DNA from: Ampullaceana balthica
Lineage: Eukaryota > Mollusca > Gastropoda > Lymnaeidae
NCBI GenBank assembly: GCA_944989445.1
Contig: CALYLW010000501.1
Span: forward strand, 311,501-375,500
Direction of reading: 5' to 3'
Length of the DNA: 64,000 bases
Shown here: in pieces, positions 23,561-35,545 of the stretch
Numbering within the stretch: the stretch's first letter is position 1
How the letters are laid out: each line of letters begins with the position of its first letter
Translations under genes and position numbers: made by a program
The notes under the pieces: model-generated
The model's database searches: none
What the model was told of the DNA's origin: nothing
What the model saw: the letters and a program-made list of their open reading frames with translations, nothing else

Positions 23561-25435
23561 CTACATAAAACTAGTAACACATATAAATATGAATGTTTTC
23601 GATATAATATATAGAATATTTATTTTATAAATAATAATTTCAAACAGGAATTGACAAAAGAGCAATGCTTTTATTATAAAAAAAAGTTTATTTCTTGTGT
23701 GTTTCAAATTCAAGCAAAATAAAACATTACGTTGTACTTTGTTTCTGTTATGTTTTACTAATATAAAAAATATAAATATTTAAAAATTAGAGTTTTAGCT
23801 TCGCCTTTTTGAACTGGAGATGGCCGGCGCCCTTGACAACTGCCCCAATGCCAAGCCGTTCTTAAGCCACTGGTCTTAAATCCGAATATTTTAATTAACT
23901 ACAATGAGGTTTTATTTGCTCAAACTTTTAGAACCTAAATCAAAGACTGATGTCTTCTCACAAACCTCGTTAGAAGACAAAACTTTATCTATATATATGA
24001 AATCCAATAAGGTTAAAAAAATTAACAGAAAATAGCAAATTTTAGTTTATTCTAAAACACTGTCAATCACCCTGACGAATTTCTTTAATCGTGATTCTCC
24101 ACGATATTGTGTTAATACACTCTTTATGACGAATTTTGATTTAAAAAATAAATGATTTTTTACAGTATAATTTTTGTTTTACATAAAATAACAAAAATAC
24201 TTTCCTGATGAATCCCGCAATGTGTAGGAGGAAATAAAACATTATAATCTTATATATGTCAGCTTGAGAATAACTCTAAACATACTGAATTTTTATATAA
24301 CTAAAACAACCAAATGTGTATGGATTGGATTTTTAAAAGAAGTATAATTTTACCGGCTTAGTGTGTTCCTTAAAGAAAAAGAAATTGAAGCTTATGGTTA
24401 AGAATAAAATATATTTTTTATTCAGTGTTAGGAATCAGCTGCTATATAAGGATAAAGGATTAAAATGTAGACGAAATTACTAAATTATGAAAGGAAAACT
24501 AGCTATTTGTTGCTATTCTCTCTATTGGACTACTTGGATTTCACTGCAGCTAAGTGTATTTATTATTTCGTTATATTCGTTTCATTTGTGTACTATTTGT
24601 CCGTTGAGGAAGGCTCTTTGCCAAAACGTTCGCTGTTGTGTTACGTCCTGTCAGGCCTACTAATACCCTGTTTTTATGTTATACATTTACCTATTTGTTT
24701 CCAAAGACAGGACATTATTTTAAGATGGCTTCCATTTTTTTACATCATTAAATTTTTTATACAAACAAGGGTTTATAACCAATAAACATGCAATAAATTG
24801 ATGTCACGAGATAAATGAGAATTCAAATATAAACAAGAAAACTCTCCATAACAAGCGTTCAGTACTAATATTACATACAATAAACGTTTGTCACTTTTTA
24901 AAATAAATACATGCGCGGGGCATAAACTTTAAGCAAAGAAAATGAACATGTTTTTTCTCCAAATATTATAGTAGTAAGGATCATTTGATGTTTTAGTTGA
25001 TCACGAAATCATTTATTTTACCAATTTAAGATTATGATTTTTAATTTAATTTAACTTCTCTCGACTTACCTGATTCCTTTCGCCCTTCCCTTGTGCACCT
25101 CACCTTAACTATTCAATTTCCCAGGATCTTTCGTTCGTTATATTATTGTTACAAATTACATCTCATAGTATGGGGACCTTTTTTTCCTTCTTTAATTTTA
25201 TTTTAATTGACACGTAGCATTTCGGATTTCTAAGATATTTCAAAATTTAAATAGCAAACTTTTTAAATTTTTATCCCGGGCTTTATTTTTTACACTTGTT
25301 AACCCTCAAACTTTCCCGGGGATTCCAAATTCAACACCTCAAGAAGCGCTTTCACTAGATGTTGAATGATTTTAACAATAAGCATTTTTTCCCTCTCAAG
25401 TATGGCACTAAACTACTTGAGAACGCTACCATATA
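23561..25435. other. AT-rich spacer with a Penelope-type tail motif
   Basis: Mostly featureless. Near 24604-24635 the plus strand reads GAGGAAGGCTCTTTGCC then AAAACGTTCGCTG, resembling the hammerhead-bearing motif at 1370-1393 but with core changes. The 92-codon hydrophobic frame around it (24507-24785) is therefore probably not a gene. Confidence 0.4.
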
Positions 25436-25443
25436 CACTATAA

Positions 25444-25730
25444 CAGTGCTTCTCAAAGTGGTGGTCTGTGGACCGGTGCTGGTGCGAGGGCCATCCGCTG
25501 TTGGTCCGTAGAAGTTACCAAGAAAGGCCAGAAAAAATATATTTATAATCCTCCATTAGTTACCATTAATACTAAACAAATAGAATATGTCAATTTTTCG
25601 GCAATATACACATACATTGAAACAAATTAAATAAAATACATTAAATTTCGCTCACACGTCAGTACAGGTAAAATAGTTCACCGGAAAAATTCCTGCCCAC
25701 TCACCATACTACAAAGTTTGAAAAGCACTG
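25444..25730. mobile_element. hAT-type MITE with perfect 8-bp target duplication
   Basis: Ends CAGTGCTTCTCAAAGTGG and the inverse of the right end, CAGTGCTTTTCAAACTTTG, are imperfect inverted repeats. The 8-mer CACTATAA flanks both sides (25436-25443 and 25731-25738). It is 287 bp long with no coding capacity, and lies 160 bp past the stop of gene A, so it may sit in that gene's 3' untranslated region. Confidence 0.85.
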
Positions 25731-25892
25731 CACTATAATATCTACAATGTATAAACCAGTTTCACTCCACACATTTACGCCCAAAATTATACCAACACAG
25801 AATGGCCAGATCGAACAATATTTGCAAAGAATGTATGTTGAAATCCTTAGATTTGAGTATGGCAGTTCATGATTTTAAAACTGCTTGGTATG

Positions 25893-27396
25893 TTATTCTT
25901 TCAAACAATTTGGTGTGAAGTGGTGGTAGCTGTTTTTTCTCCTCCTGGAATTAGTTCCTAAAGTTGAAAAAGTTTGTTGCTCACTAGCCCTGTCACTGTT
26001 ACTGATAGATTTAGTGTCGTATATATTATTTCGTTCACTTCCATTTTCTTCGGTGGGATTTATTTCTTTGGAGATACCGTCAACTAGTGATCTGACGCCT
26101 CGTTCATTTGATGTTATTTCTGGTGCACCTGGAAAAGATCCACCAGCGATTTTAAAAGATGTATGTCCTGAAAGCGTGTTTGGAACAGGATGACCGATGG
26201 ACATAGCCACCATGTAGCCAGTATCCAGGGACACAATTGACGTCCTGTCGTTTGACACACCTTCTATCGCGGACTCATCTTCGCGTACGTTAACTCTGTG
26301 GTCCGGCAGGCCAACGTTATTGTTGGGCGCTTGGTAACCATGACACTGAGACGCCACTGGTTTCCTGTTGCTATCTTTATATCCTCCGTGAAATCTGGTC
26401 GTACCTCTGCTGTTTGGCAAACATTTGCTTGAGCAACTAGCAGATACTTCATCGCTTCTATGGTTGCTATTTGATCTTTCTGGCCATTCCAAGTTCTTAA
26501 CCATTGAGCAGATAGGTTCATTGTTAAGAGCATCCACAATAATAAAGTCAACGTTATCAATTGATGAGGATAATGTGTCTGTACAAGGCTCAGCGTTACT
26601 TCTAATCATGCTGCATGTGTGAGTTAAAGCACATGCGTTGCATTCATTTTGTTCCACACTTGCGTTACAATCACCTAATGCCCATTGACGACGAGTGTCA
26701 TCTGATTCGTGTACACAATCTCCAGATGTGGGCAGTTGCACTTGAGACGAACATACGTTGTGACTTTCGATAACATTATTAAAAAATGCTGGCTTGCAAC
26801 AACTTTGAGCAGCGACGTTTAGATAATTTGTACTATCATTCGTTTGTTTTATGCAAAACGTGGCCCAATGGTTTCTTCTGCATTTATTTATTAATACAAG
26901 AACAGAAACTACGAAAAAAACAATGCTTGTTATTATGACAAATATAATGAACGAAGTCGTTGTTATGCATGAAGATTTGTTATTTTCGATTTGGCCTTTT
27001 TTATTCACTTTTGCATTTCTCTCCACACAATGATTATCATTGCTACAATTCTCCAGCGCCAATACGCTGTTGTTGCTCCACTTAATATCAATAAATCTTG
27101 TGAACAATATGTCAACATATGAATACGGACAAATGTTATTGGTGTTATGTTGTAGGGAGAGTAAGGACACTCTATGATGACCCATGTTGTTGTGTTTTCC
27201 ACATACGCATGTGATCGTGTATGCAGTTTTGTTTACTATTTCATCTTTGCTTATATTGCATTGTCTAAGGTCGGTACAGATGGTACCGTTGCCATATACA
27301 GGATTGATATCGCGTATGCTGAAGAGTTGTTCGTGTGTGATATCTGTAGTGGCAATGCACTGGGACATTGCTGTGCTACACAAACAATTGTAGAAG
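25893..27396 (-). CDS. gene A, exon 2: type I membrane protein with long cytoplasmic tail
   Basis: With exon 1 (27986-28131) this makes a 549-residue protein; the joint is in frame (146 + 1504 nt). The acceptor is ATTGTTTTCCAG at 27408-27397. The exon opens with FYNCLCSTAMSQC, the C-L-x6-C motif shared with B and D. The ectodomain (about residues 30-190) has more than ten cysteines and several N-x-S/T sites but no mucin-like stalk. One membrane helix (FIIFVIITSIVFFVVSVLVL, about 195-218) is followed by a tail of about 330 residues with no recognised enzyme domain. The stop is TAA at 25895-25893. It probably acts at the cell surface as a receptor or adhesion protein; ligand unknown. Confidence 0.82.
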
Positions 27397-27985
27397 CTGG
27401 AAAACAATACATTTTATATTAAATTTTTAGGTCAAATTTTTTGTGTAAACACCGATTTAAATTTTAAGGTTTCACTGATATTTTAATGTATTAAAAAATG
27501 TTAGCCAAATAGTAGTATAATGATCATCTAATAAATGATATTGTTTCTTAAAAATAAAGCAATACATAATTATCATGAGGTAATGTGAGATGTAACAGTT
27601 TGGTTCCTTTACAGCAGATAAAATAAATAAAGTTTGTTCCTTTTACATACATTTGTAAATTTGTTAATTTCAACACAAAAAAAACTTTAGCCACTTCTTG
27701 ATGAGTACGAGTCATTTGTGTTCAATTTAATAGTGTAAAATATTTAGACATTAGTATAACATTATCTTAACATTTAATAGACTTAAAATTGCATATTGCC
27801 AAACTGATTTTATTTGTATTTAAATAAGCTTTTAATAAATTTCAAACTGTCAATACTTAATCACTGCTGTATTGAATTTACTTTAAAATTTGCTAGAAAG
27901 AGTACTCATAAATGGTTGTGTTATACTTATATGAAATATAACTCAGAGTGTTATTTTAACGTTTAGCATGACATTAATAAATTAC

Positions 27986-28131
27986 CCTTCAAAGGTATTC
28001 AAGTCAAAGTGAATGTTCGTATCACGGTAAACCAGCACAAGAACAGACTCAGTGGTAAGCAACGGGTCTATAAGATTGTAAAGAGTTAACACAAGTGGCC
28101 AGATGAGAAGTTTGGCTTGCTTGAAAAACAT
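27986..28131 (-). CDS. gene A, exon 1: signal-peptide exon
   Basis: ATG at 28131, 48 codons plus two bases, ending before GTAATT (27985-27980). The hydrophobic run LLIWPLVLTLYNLI is a signal peptide; the mature start reads TESVLVLVYRDTNIHFDL. Phase 2 and 146 nt match the exon at 78-223, and the join to exon 2 restores the frame. The 589-bp intron (27397-27985) is AT-rich with no recognisable insertion. Confidence 0.78.
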
Positions 28132-29079
28132 CCTGACTGAAAAGAAATGCAAACAAATTGAAATGTTAGTTGTGATAAATTGTTAGCATTCAACAAATAT
28201 TAAAAATAACATAATCTAAGAAACAATCTTTTCAATTCATTTAGTTCATTTTTTAAAAAATAACAAAAGCATGTTATAAATAATTTTATTTGTTTAAAAT
28301 TTAAAAATAAAAAAATCAATACTATTTCAAATTCAACACATTTTATGAAAACAAATGGAATAATTAAAATGAATTTTAAAGATGCTGTAAAATAATTTAA
28401 CTAACCCTATTCTGGCAAAGGATTGTAAAAACAAAAGTAGAGCATTTGATTTATAAAGAGTTATATAATGTACCGTATAATTTTTGTATCTGAAAGATTA
28501 TTCTTTATTATTATTATGTCTAAGGCTTCGTTATAACACAGATAAATATGTTTAATATACCTAAAGTCAAAAATAATTTTGCTAGAGAATCACCTTTAAA
28601 ATCCCAAAAGAACACGTTGCAGCTTTGTTTGAATCGACATGAAGTGATTTTCGTAAATAAGTCAGACAGAAACTGAGTTAGTGATTCACTCTCTCAAGAG
28701 CTCTGTGCAAATACATACATACCCGCCCGGAAAAATAATCTTTAAATATCAAGTTGTTCCAAAGTTCACCTCTAATGTTGTATCTCTTTTTTTTTAAAAT
28801 CATACAAATTAAATTCAAATGTTTATCTTAAAATGTGCATCTTAAATGTACATTTTATGTTGTGAAATAATTTCATTAAGAATGAAGTGATTGGAATGTA
28901 ATTTTTTATAGCAATTTAAATGTTATGTTATCTAAAACGGTTAACGGTCACCGTTCAAATAACATAATTTAACATAAAACATCAAATGAGATTTAAATAT
29001 TTTTTTTGTGTGGATGCGATACTAATATAGGTTATGACCGTTAAGATAGTATATCGACTCACACAGTAAGTAGCATGAC
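28132..29079. other. upstream flank of gene A, no other feature
   Basis: AT-rich. It should hold the gene A promoter, but no clear TATA box or initiator can be singled out. Confidence 0.4.
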
Positions 29080-29450
29080 GTCTAAACAGACGTCCCAGTT
29101 ACCTATCTCGGGGCTAAAAACTGGCTAATGGACCACTTTAGGAGCAAGTGGTACCAGGAGTGGGCTTACAACACGACAGCCAGGGGTTTTTCGCTAACAT
29201 GCCCAGGCCAAGTCGTTCAGATCAGTGGTGGAGTTGAGTCGCAAACACCAGAGTTTAGTGACTCCAATGAGAACAGAGCACTGCCCAACCAACTCGTACT
29301 TACACAGACTAGACCACATCAGGGACTCGAACTGCCGTCATTGCGGAAGGTAAGGGAGGCAAAAGAGTCCCACCTTAAGACATGTTGTATGGTACTGCTC
29401 AGCAGATGGAGCAGGTTGCCCAGGTACTAGCCAAGGCCTTAAGAGAATAG
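29080..29450 (+). pseudogene. LINE ORF2 C-terminal fragment
   Basis: In one frame 29272-29348 reads RTEHCPTNSYLHRLDHIRDS followed by NCRHCG, the R-T-G-H/C..L.R....S..C..CG signature after the RNase H domain of I- and R1-like non-LTR elements. Upstream parts need other frames. It is a decayed fragment unrelated to the LINE at 42 kb. Confidence 0.6.
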
Positions 29451-29635
29451 TCTCAGGCATACAGAATATGTTTTTAGTTTAGTAAGGAGCATGGTATTAT
29501 TACACTTGCTATTTCACCAGGCCTTACATTATGGATCAAGTTTTTACCCCACCCAGTACCATCCCATAGCTCCATGGGATCTCGTTCTCCGTCGAATCCC
29601 TTTTTCAGAAAAGATCCCAAAATTCGATAGCATCC

Positions 29636-30127
29636 CATAGACCATAGACCATAGACCATAGACCATAGACCATAGACCATAGACCATAGACCATAGACCA
29701 TAGACCATAGACCATAGACCATAGACCATAGACCATAGACCATAGACCATATACCATAGACCATAGACCATAGACCATAGACCATAGACCATAGACCATA
29801 GACCATAGACCATAGACCATAGACCATAGACCATAGACCATAGACCATAGACCATAGACCATAGACCATAGACCATAGACCATAGACCATAGACCATAGA
29901 CCATAGACCATAGACCATAGACCATAGACCATAGACCATAGACCATAGACCATAGACCATAGACCATAGACCATAGACCATAGACCATAGACCATAGACC
30001 ATAGACCATAGACCATAGACCATAGACCATAGACCATATACCATAGACCATAGACCATAGACCATAGACCATAGACCATAGACCATAGACCATAGACCAT
30101 ATACCATAGACCATAGACCATAGACCA
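29636..30127 (-). repeat. 7-bp tandem repeat (CCATAGA)n, about 70 units
   Basis: Almost pure heptamer array of 490 bp with a few CCATATA variants (29750, 30037, 30100). Because the unit has no stop in any minus frame, three long open frames (169-215 codons, MVYGLWS heptads) arise. I regard these as by-products of the repeat, not genes. Confidence 0.95.
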
Positions 30128-30700
30128 ATTTCAAATTAATTGCATAATAGGATTCCATTCTTATTTGAATTCATTTCTCAGAAATAATCCACATTCTTAT
30201 TTAAATCTAGCTCCTTGGGTGGGGGGGGGGATTAAACTTGTAGCATTTAATTAAATGAGAATCTATTCTAGACGGGCTCTTATAGTTATTTCTTGCCTAT
30301 GCCATAAATGAATTTAAAAAAAATATTTTTAATATTGTATTTTTTTCTTTCTAGTGGAAAAATACTGATCACAAGTTGGCTAAAAATAGATTCCTAAAGA
30401 GGGTGTAAATTCAAGACCTTTGTGCGATTAACCGGAAAATGAATGCATGAGCAATGATTTAAAACATACATTGTTGCACACAGAACACACTTGAAAGTTG
30501 AGGATTGGATATACAAAGGAAACGAATGCACTTTTCTATCTGAGTGACTTTTCAACCCAGTCAAGAAGAAAATAACATTCACATTAGCATTTTTATACTC
30601 AATAAGGTGGATTTTGTCATTTCTTCTAAAAACATATTTTGTCAATTTTAATTTATTGTGATTGATTTCTTGCAATGAAGAGATAAACATTCGCCCGCCC
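30128..30700. other. spacer, no gene recognised
   Basis: AT-rich with a poly-G tract near 30220. Nothing further is supported. Confidence 0.4.
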
Positions 30701-30754
30701 CCTTTTCTCTCTCTGTCTCTCTCTCTCTGTCTCTCTCTCTCTCTCTGAATATAA

Positions 30755-30790
<36 letters not shown>

Positions 30791-30797
30791 CATTATA
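30701..30797. repeat. (CT)n and (AT)n microsatellite
   Basis: CTCTCTGTCTCT blocks followed by AATAAATATATATATA. A short GC-rich patch follows at 30800-30900 and is not assigned. Confidence 0.9.
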
Positions 30798-31231
30798 TAT
30801 ATACGAGCAACAAAAGCCCGTCCAAGGACGTTCCGCCACCGTTCGGTGGCATGTTGTAACTCCCCTCCAACTGCCGTCTCGACCGGCATACATGTGCAAT
30901 CCGTCAAAAATACAAACAGTTAAATTTTGTGCAGAAATTAAGTGTTTAAGAGAGAAAAGATCTGCATTGAAAGAGAATTTCTATAACGATTTAAGTATGA
31001 AAAAATCCACCTATGCCCATTTTAATGGTTATTGAAAGGAAATAAGGGACAAAAAAATTTTTAATTATAAAATTACTTTGCTTTATAGTTTTACCTGCGC
31101 GTTCATTGTCAAGGGCGAGCAAATTATTTTGATGTAATAAACGCGTACGAACAACATAAATAAGAAGAGTATGGAAATAAATAGCAGTATCTAAATTGTA
31201 AGTAACGGAAACTTAGCGGTAATTGTTCTTT

Positions 31232-32960
31232 GGGGCCGTCCATAAATGACGTCACGCTCCTAGGGGGGAGGGGGGTCACACTTTTGTGACGATGCGTGAC
31301 GAGGGGGAGGGAGGGGGTTGAAGAAATGTGACGTCACATCAAAAGAGTAACTTTAAATAAAACTTCCACTGAAATATTTGGTGGCTTACAATTTATTTAA
31401 TTACTTTTTTTTTAAATCAGGGCTTCTCAATGTGCCGGTCAGTAGGCCATCAGACGCTGGTTGGCATAAGCTATCAAGAGACGAAAATTAAATCTAATTA
31501 TAATCCTTAAGTTTGAGAGCTCACAAGATAACGTATGAAATTGTTACACTGTGTCGTTTGATGTTGACATGAAAGCATTTGTGATGTAACCGCAGCTCCG
31601 TCGGCGAACTTTTTCGCCCGTCACCCCAGATATACAAGTTTATGTGTGGGTTACCCCCCCCCACCCCCAGACTCTAGGTACTGCTCACATGACTCGGGGA
31701 TTTGGGGGATCGTTGTTAGCCCCCCCCCCTAAAAAATGCTAATGGTGAGTTTTACAAGCATGACAAGTGTCTAAAAATGATCTGAATAGGATTATGTGTA
31801 GATATTTTAAGTCAAAACGACACGGAATATCCTTTTTCTTTTAAAAAAATGGGGGGGGGGAGGGTGGAATCTATTTGATAGAATTATAAACGTTTTAAGT
31901 TTGATATAATTGTTCGGTTGGTTTTTGGTCAAACGCCCCTGGCAATTCTAGATATAATGATAAATGAGCCCATTTAAAAGTTGTCAAGTATTCATTAACT
32001 TCATTTAATGCATCAAATTCTTGACATTGCAATTCGAGAGGAGCACAAACAACTGTTCTTCTTAGCTCAGTTTTTAAGGCATTAATTTTAAATATCACAG
32101 AAAGGATACTTGATACAGTCAAGTCATGTGGATTAAAATTATTGTCACTCGTGTCAATATAAATGAAAGTAGGGTGGATTTAAGTGTCTTCGTATAGTAC
32201 GTAGGTAAGAAATCTACATAGTTGTCAAATTTTTTAAAAATGCATTTTATTGAAGGAACCGGTTCAATAATGGGCATATGTTCCAAGCGTTCACGTACAC
32301 ATGACGTATTTTAATATATCTAGTGGATTGTAGTGGATGTTATATGTCCCAAAAGAGTCTGCATTACCCCCAAGAATTCCCTTTTGACCCCAGATGAGGT
32401 TATTTACCCCTGTACGCCGACCTCTTTCTTACGGGATGCCCGTCAGTCAATTGAGGGATTTTTAAAAATGCATTAAAAAAATATTATTTTTAAATATTTT
32501 TTTTCTAAACAAAGACGTTAACCGTGATGATTAATTTATATTTTAAAAATACAAATTAAACATTGACTACTAAACTATTATTATTGACTATTATATTTTA
32601 AGAATGCAAATTAAACATTGACTTAGTCTATAATCTAAGGATGTTAACACAATTCGTTTTATTTGAAGGCCGGTTAAACGTTTTGAAAAAAATGCTTCAC
32701 GCGGGTTACGATATTACAATGTAGACTGTAGACCTTCACTAAATAAATAATAAATACTTAAATGACAATAGAAGTGATTTGAAACATACTTATTTTCAAA
32801 TAGAAAATAAGATGGGTTTTTTTTGGAGGGGGGGGGGTCAAAGCTTTCTGACGTATTTTTAGTGTGGGGTCTAACTGTTTGTGACGACGTGTGACGAAGG
32901 GGGGGGGGAGGGGGTAAAAAATCGGCCAAAACTCGCGTGACGTCATTTATGGACGGCCCC
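31232..32960. mobile_element. DNA transposon, GGGGCCGTCC family, copy 2 (long form)
   Basis: The left end GGGGCCGTCCATAAATGACG and the right end CGTCATTTATGGACGGCCCC are a perfect inverted repeat. Subterminal GTGACG-rich and poly-G tracts mirror copy 1. The 1.73-kb length suggests a longer relative or secondary insertions in the middle (about 31.4-32.65 kb). A 75-codon minus frame at 31895-32122 lies inside, without a recognisable transposase motif. A possible TTT flank occurs on each side, too short to rely on. Confidence 0.72.
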
Positions 32961-33985
32961 TTTAGAAGGTGGCCACAGACGTTTATGTCGACATCAAAGA
33001 GGTATAGGTGATTATTAGATTAAAAGACGATACAAAAATACTTTATTGTCTCAATAATAAATGGAAATTTTTACACTTGCAGTCTGTGCAGACAAAACTG
33101 AAGAAAAAATACTTTTTAAAAAAAACAGTTAATTATAAACTAGGCTTTTTTTTAAAGGACCTTCACATTCCCCATCAAGCACTATGAAGCACAGCGAATG
33201 TTTGTTTTTTTTCTTAAATGATTCCAAAGGGAAGTAAATGTATTAAATTCTATGTTTGACTATTTTAAATTTAGTTACATGCCCTTTTGTCATTTCCTTG
33301 ACTCAATTGGGTTAATTACGGTAAAAGTTATGTTAAAAAAAGGGATTAAAAAAAATAAATACGGTGTGGTGGGGCTTGAATAATTTGATATCTCTAAAAA
33401 TAAAATTTTCAAATAAGTCTTAACGTTGATTATTGTGACTTCTTTTTAATGAAATATCATACGTCGTAAAAATCTGCAACTGTTAAAATTAACACCCTTT
33501 TTATAGTGTACTTAAGAAAGCGACAAATAAACCCGCATTGTTATTTTAAATTCTTGATAACTTATGTTTAAAGATCCGTGTACTTACCTATTTCATTCTT
33601 GATTTCCCAAGATCAATATTTAATATAGTATGCGATTTTGTTGGTTTTAATTTCATTTCTTTGTCTGATAAGGATTTTAATGTATTATATAAGATTTGAC
33701 ATCATTCTAAAACTATCGGATTCTCTTTTCTTCTGTTTCAATGTCGATATAATTTAATTGACGGCATAATAGTAATAAGATTACGAAAAATGTTAGTACA
33801 GATGGGCCAGATAATTCATTTATCCATTAAGACTTTCACATCGAGTAACATTATAGACGGAGTAGTGTGTCGTACTTAAGATGCATATAAAAATCAAGAA
33901 ATTATTGCAGTTCATTATTATTATCCGTTAAGGATAAAGTAATTTGTTAGCAAACATTAATTAATAATGATCTTGTGTAGTTGTT
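32961..33985. other. AT-rich spacer, no gene recognised
   Basis: Nothing with coding or repeat structure was recognised. It separates the transposon from the 18-bp array. Confidence 0.45.
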
Positions 33986-33990
33986 TCATT

Positions 33991-34877
33991 ATGTGATCTG
34001 TGCTAGTAGTGCGATCTGTGCCAGCTGTGTGATCTGTGCTAGCTGTGTGATCTGTGCTAGTAGTGTGATCTGCGCTAGTAGTGTGATCTGTGCTGTGTGA
34101 TCTGTGCTAGTAGTGTGATCTGCGCTAGTAGTGTGATCTGTGCTAGCTGTGTGATATGTGCTAGTAGTGTGATCTGTGCTAGCTGTGTGATCTGTGCTTG
34201 CTGTGTGATCTGTGCTAGCTGTGTGATCTGTGCTTGTAGTGTGATTTGTGCTAGTAGTGTGATCTGTGCTAGCTGTGTGATCTGTGCTAGCTGTGTGATC
34301 TGTGCTAGCTGTGTGATCTGTGCTAGTAGTGTGATCTGTGCTAGTAGTGTGATCTGTGCTAGTAGTGTGATCTGTGCTAGTAGTGTGATCTGTGCTGGCT
34401 GTGTGATCTGTGCTGGCTGTGTGATCTGTGCTGGCTTTGTGATCTGGGCTGGCTGTGTGATCTGTGCTGGCTGTGTGATCTGTGCTAGTAGTGTGATCTG
34501 TGCTAGTAGTGTGATATGTGCTAGTAGTGTGATATGTGCTAGTAGTGTGATCTGTGCTGGCTGTGTGATCTGTGCTGGCTGTGTGATCTGGGCTGGCTGT
34601 GTGATCTGTGCTGGCTGTGTGATCTGTGCTAGTAGTGTGATCTGTGCTAGTAGTGTGATATGTGCTAGTAGTGTGATCTGTGCTAGTAGTGTGATATGTG
34701 CTAGTAGTGTGATATGTGCTAGTAGTGTGATATGTGCTAGTAGTGTGATCTGTGCTAGTAGTGTGATCTGTGCTGGCTGTGTGATCTGTGCCGGCTGTGT
34801 GATCTGTGCCAGCTGTGTGATCTGCGCCAGCTGTGTGATCTGTGCTAGCTGTGTGATCTGTGCTAGCTGTGTGATCT
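33991..34877 (-). repeat. 18-bp tandem array, same unit as the gene B stalk, about 49 units
   Basis: The unit GTGTGATCTGTGCTAGCT (with TAGT, GGCT and ATATG variants) matches the repeat that encodes gene B's stalk at 40966-41390. The minus strand is open for 297 codons as TDHTAS hexads, but near 34090 a short unit shifts the frame. No signal peptide, membrane helix or convincing splice site adjoins it; upstream codons hit a stop within 11 codons. It is best read as a minisatellite seeded from a cluster gene, or the last trace of a dead paralogue. Confidence 0.85.
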
Positions 34878-34879
34878 TT

Positions 34880-35545
34880 CATCAGAGTAAGATTTGTATA
34901 TATTATATTTGTCTATACCATGTTTCAAAAAGGAAAAGTAAATCTGACGAAATTCAAATAAACTAAATGTGGTTTCGGGATTTCTCTTAATATCTCGTAA
35001 GACTAACCTGTCCGCTTTTATGTTTGCTCTCTCTTTAGCTGAACAAATTTGCTAAGAAGCTGGGGCCTAGATTCAATGAATGTTCGTGACTAAATTTTTA
35101 AATATTTATTTCTTACACCTAGCACAAAAAGTCATTGAAGTGTTATTAGTCTTTTAGATAAGAAAGATATTAAATCATATTTCATATTCACTTCCCCAAA
35201 ACAGCCTAAGTGTTAAATGAAGTTTTCTAAAATTATGCTGTCATTTCAATTAAACATTTCAACACAATAAACATTAATGAAAGTTATGCTATACTTGGTT
35301 AAAAAAATAGGCTTCAACGATGTATCTATATTTATATCCAGTGCCCAAATAGCTTAACACTGCCATCCCAGTGAATAGGAAATATATGGTTTATGAAAAG
35401 CAAACTGAACCAGTTAAATGTACATTTGAGTCTCCCAGTTTGTAAAGGGGAATTCAGTTTAGCCTCTTACCGTGTTTGTACTTGCAACAAAAGTTGCCAT
35501 GGTTAGAAATGTTGGCACATTCATAAAAAATTGATCTACAAACTA
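34880..35545. other. spacer, no gene recognised
   Basis: AT-rich DNA between the array and the hAT-like element. I specifically looked on the minus strand for a signal-peptide exon that could serve the array and did not find one. Confidence 0.4.

Noticed and set aside
24507..24785. 92-residue hydrophobic plus-strand protein
   Set aside because: It overlaps a Penelope-type tail motif and has no signal or family resemblance.
29474..30158. Three long minus-strand proteins with VYGLWSM heptads
   Set aside because: They come from one heptamer repeat that lacks stops in every minus frame. No start context or flanking exon supports them.
34097..34966. 289-residue plus-strand protein of ICASCV repeats
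   Set aside because: It is the opposite strand of the 18-bp array; the gene B coding strand is minus, and the same shadow frame occurs opposite gene B.
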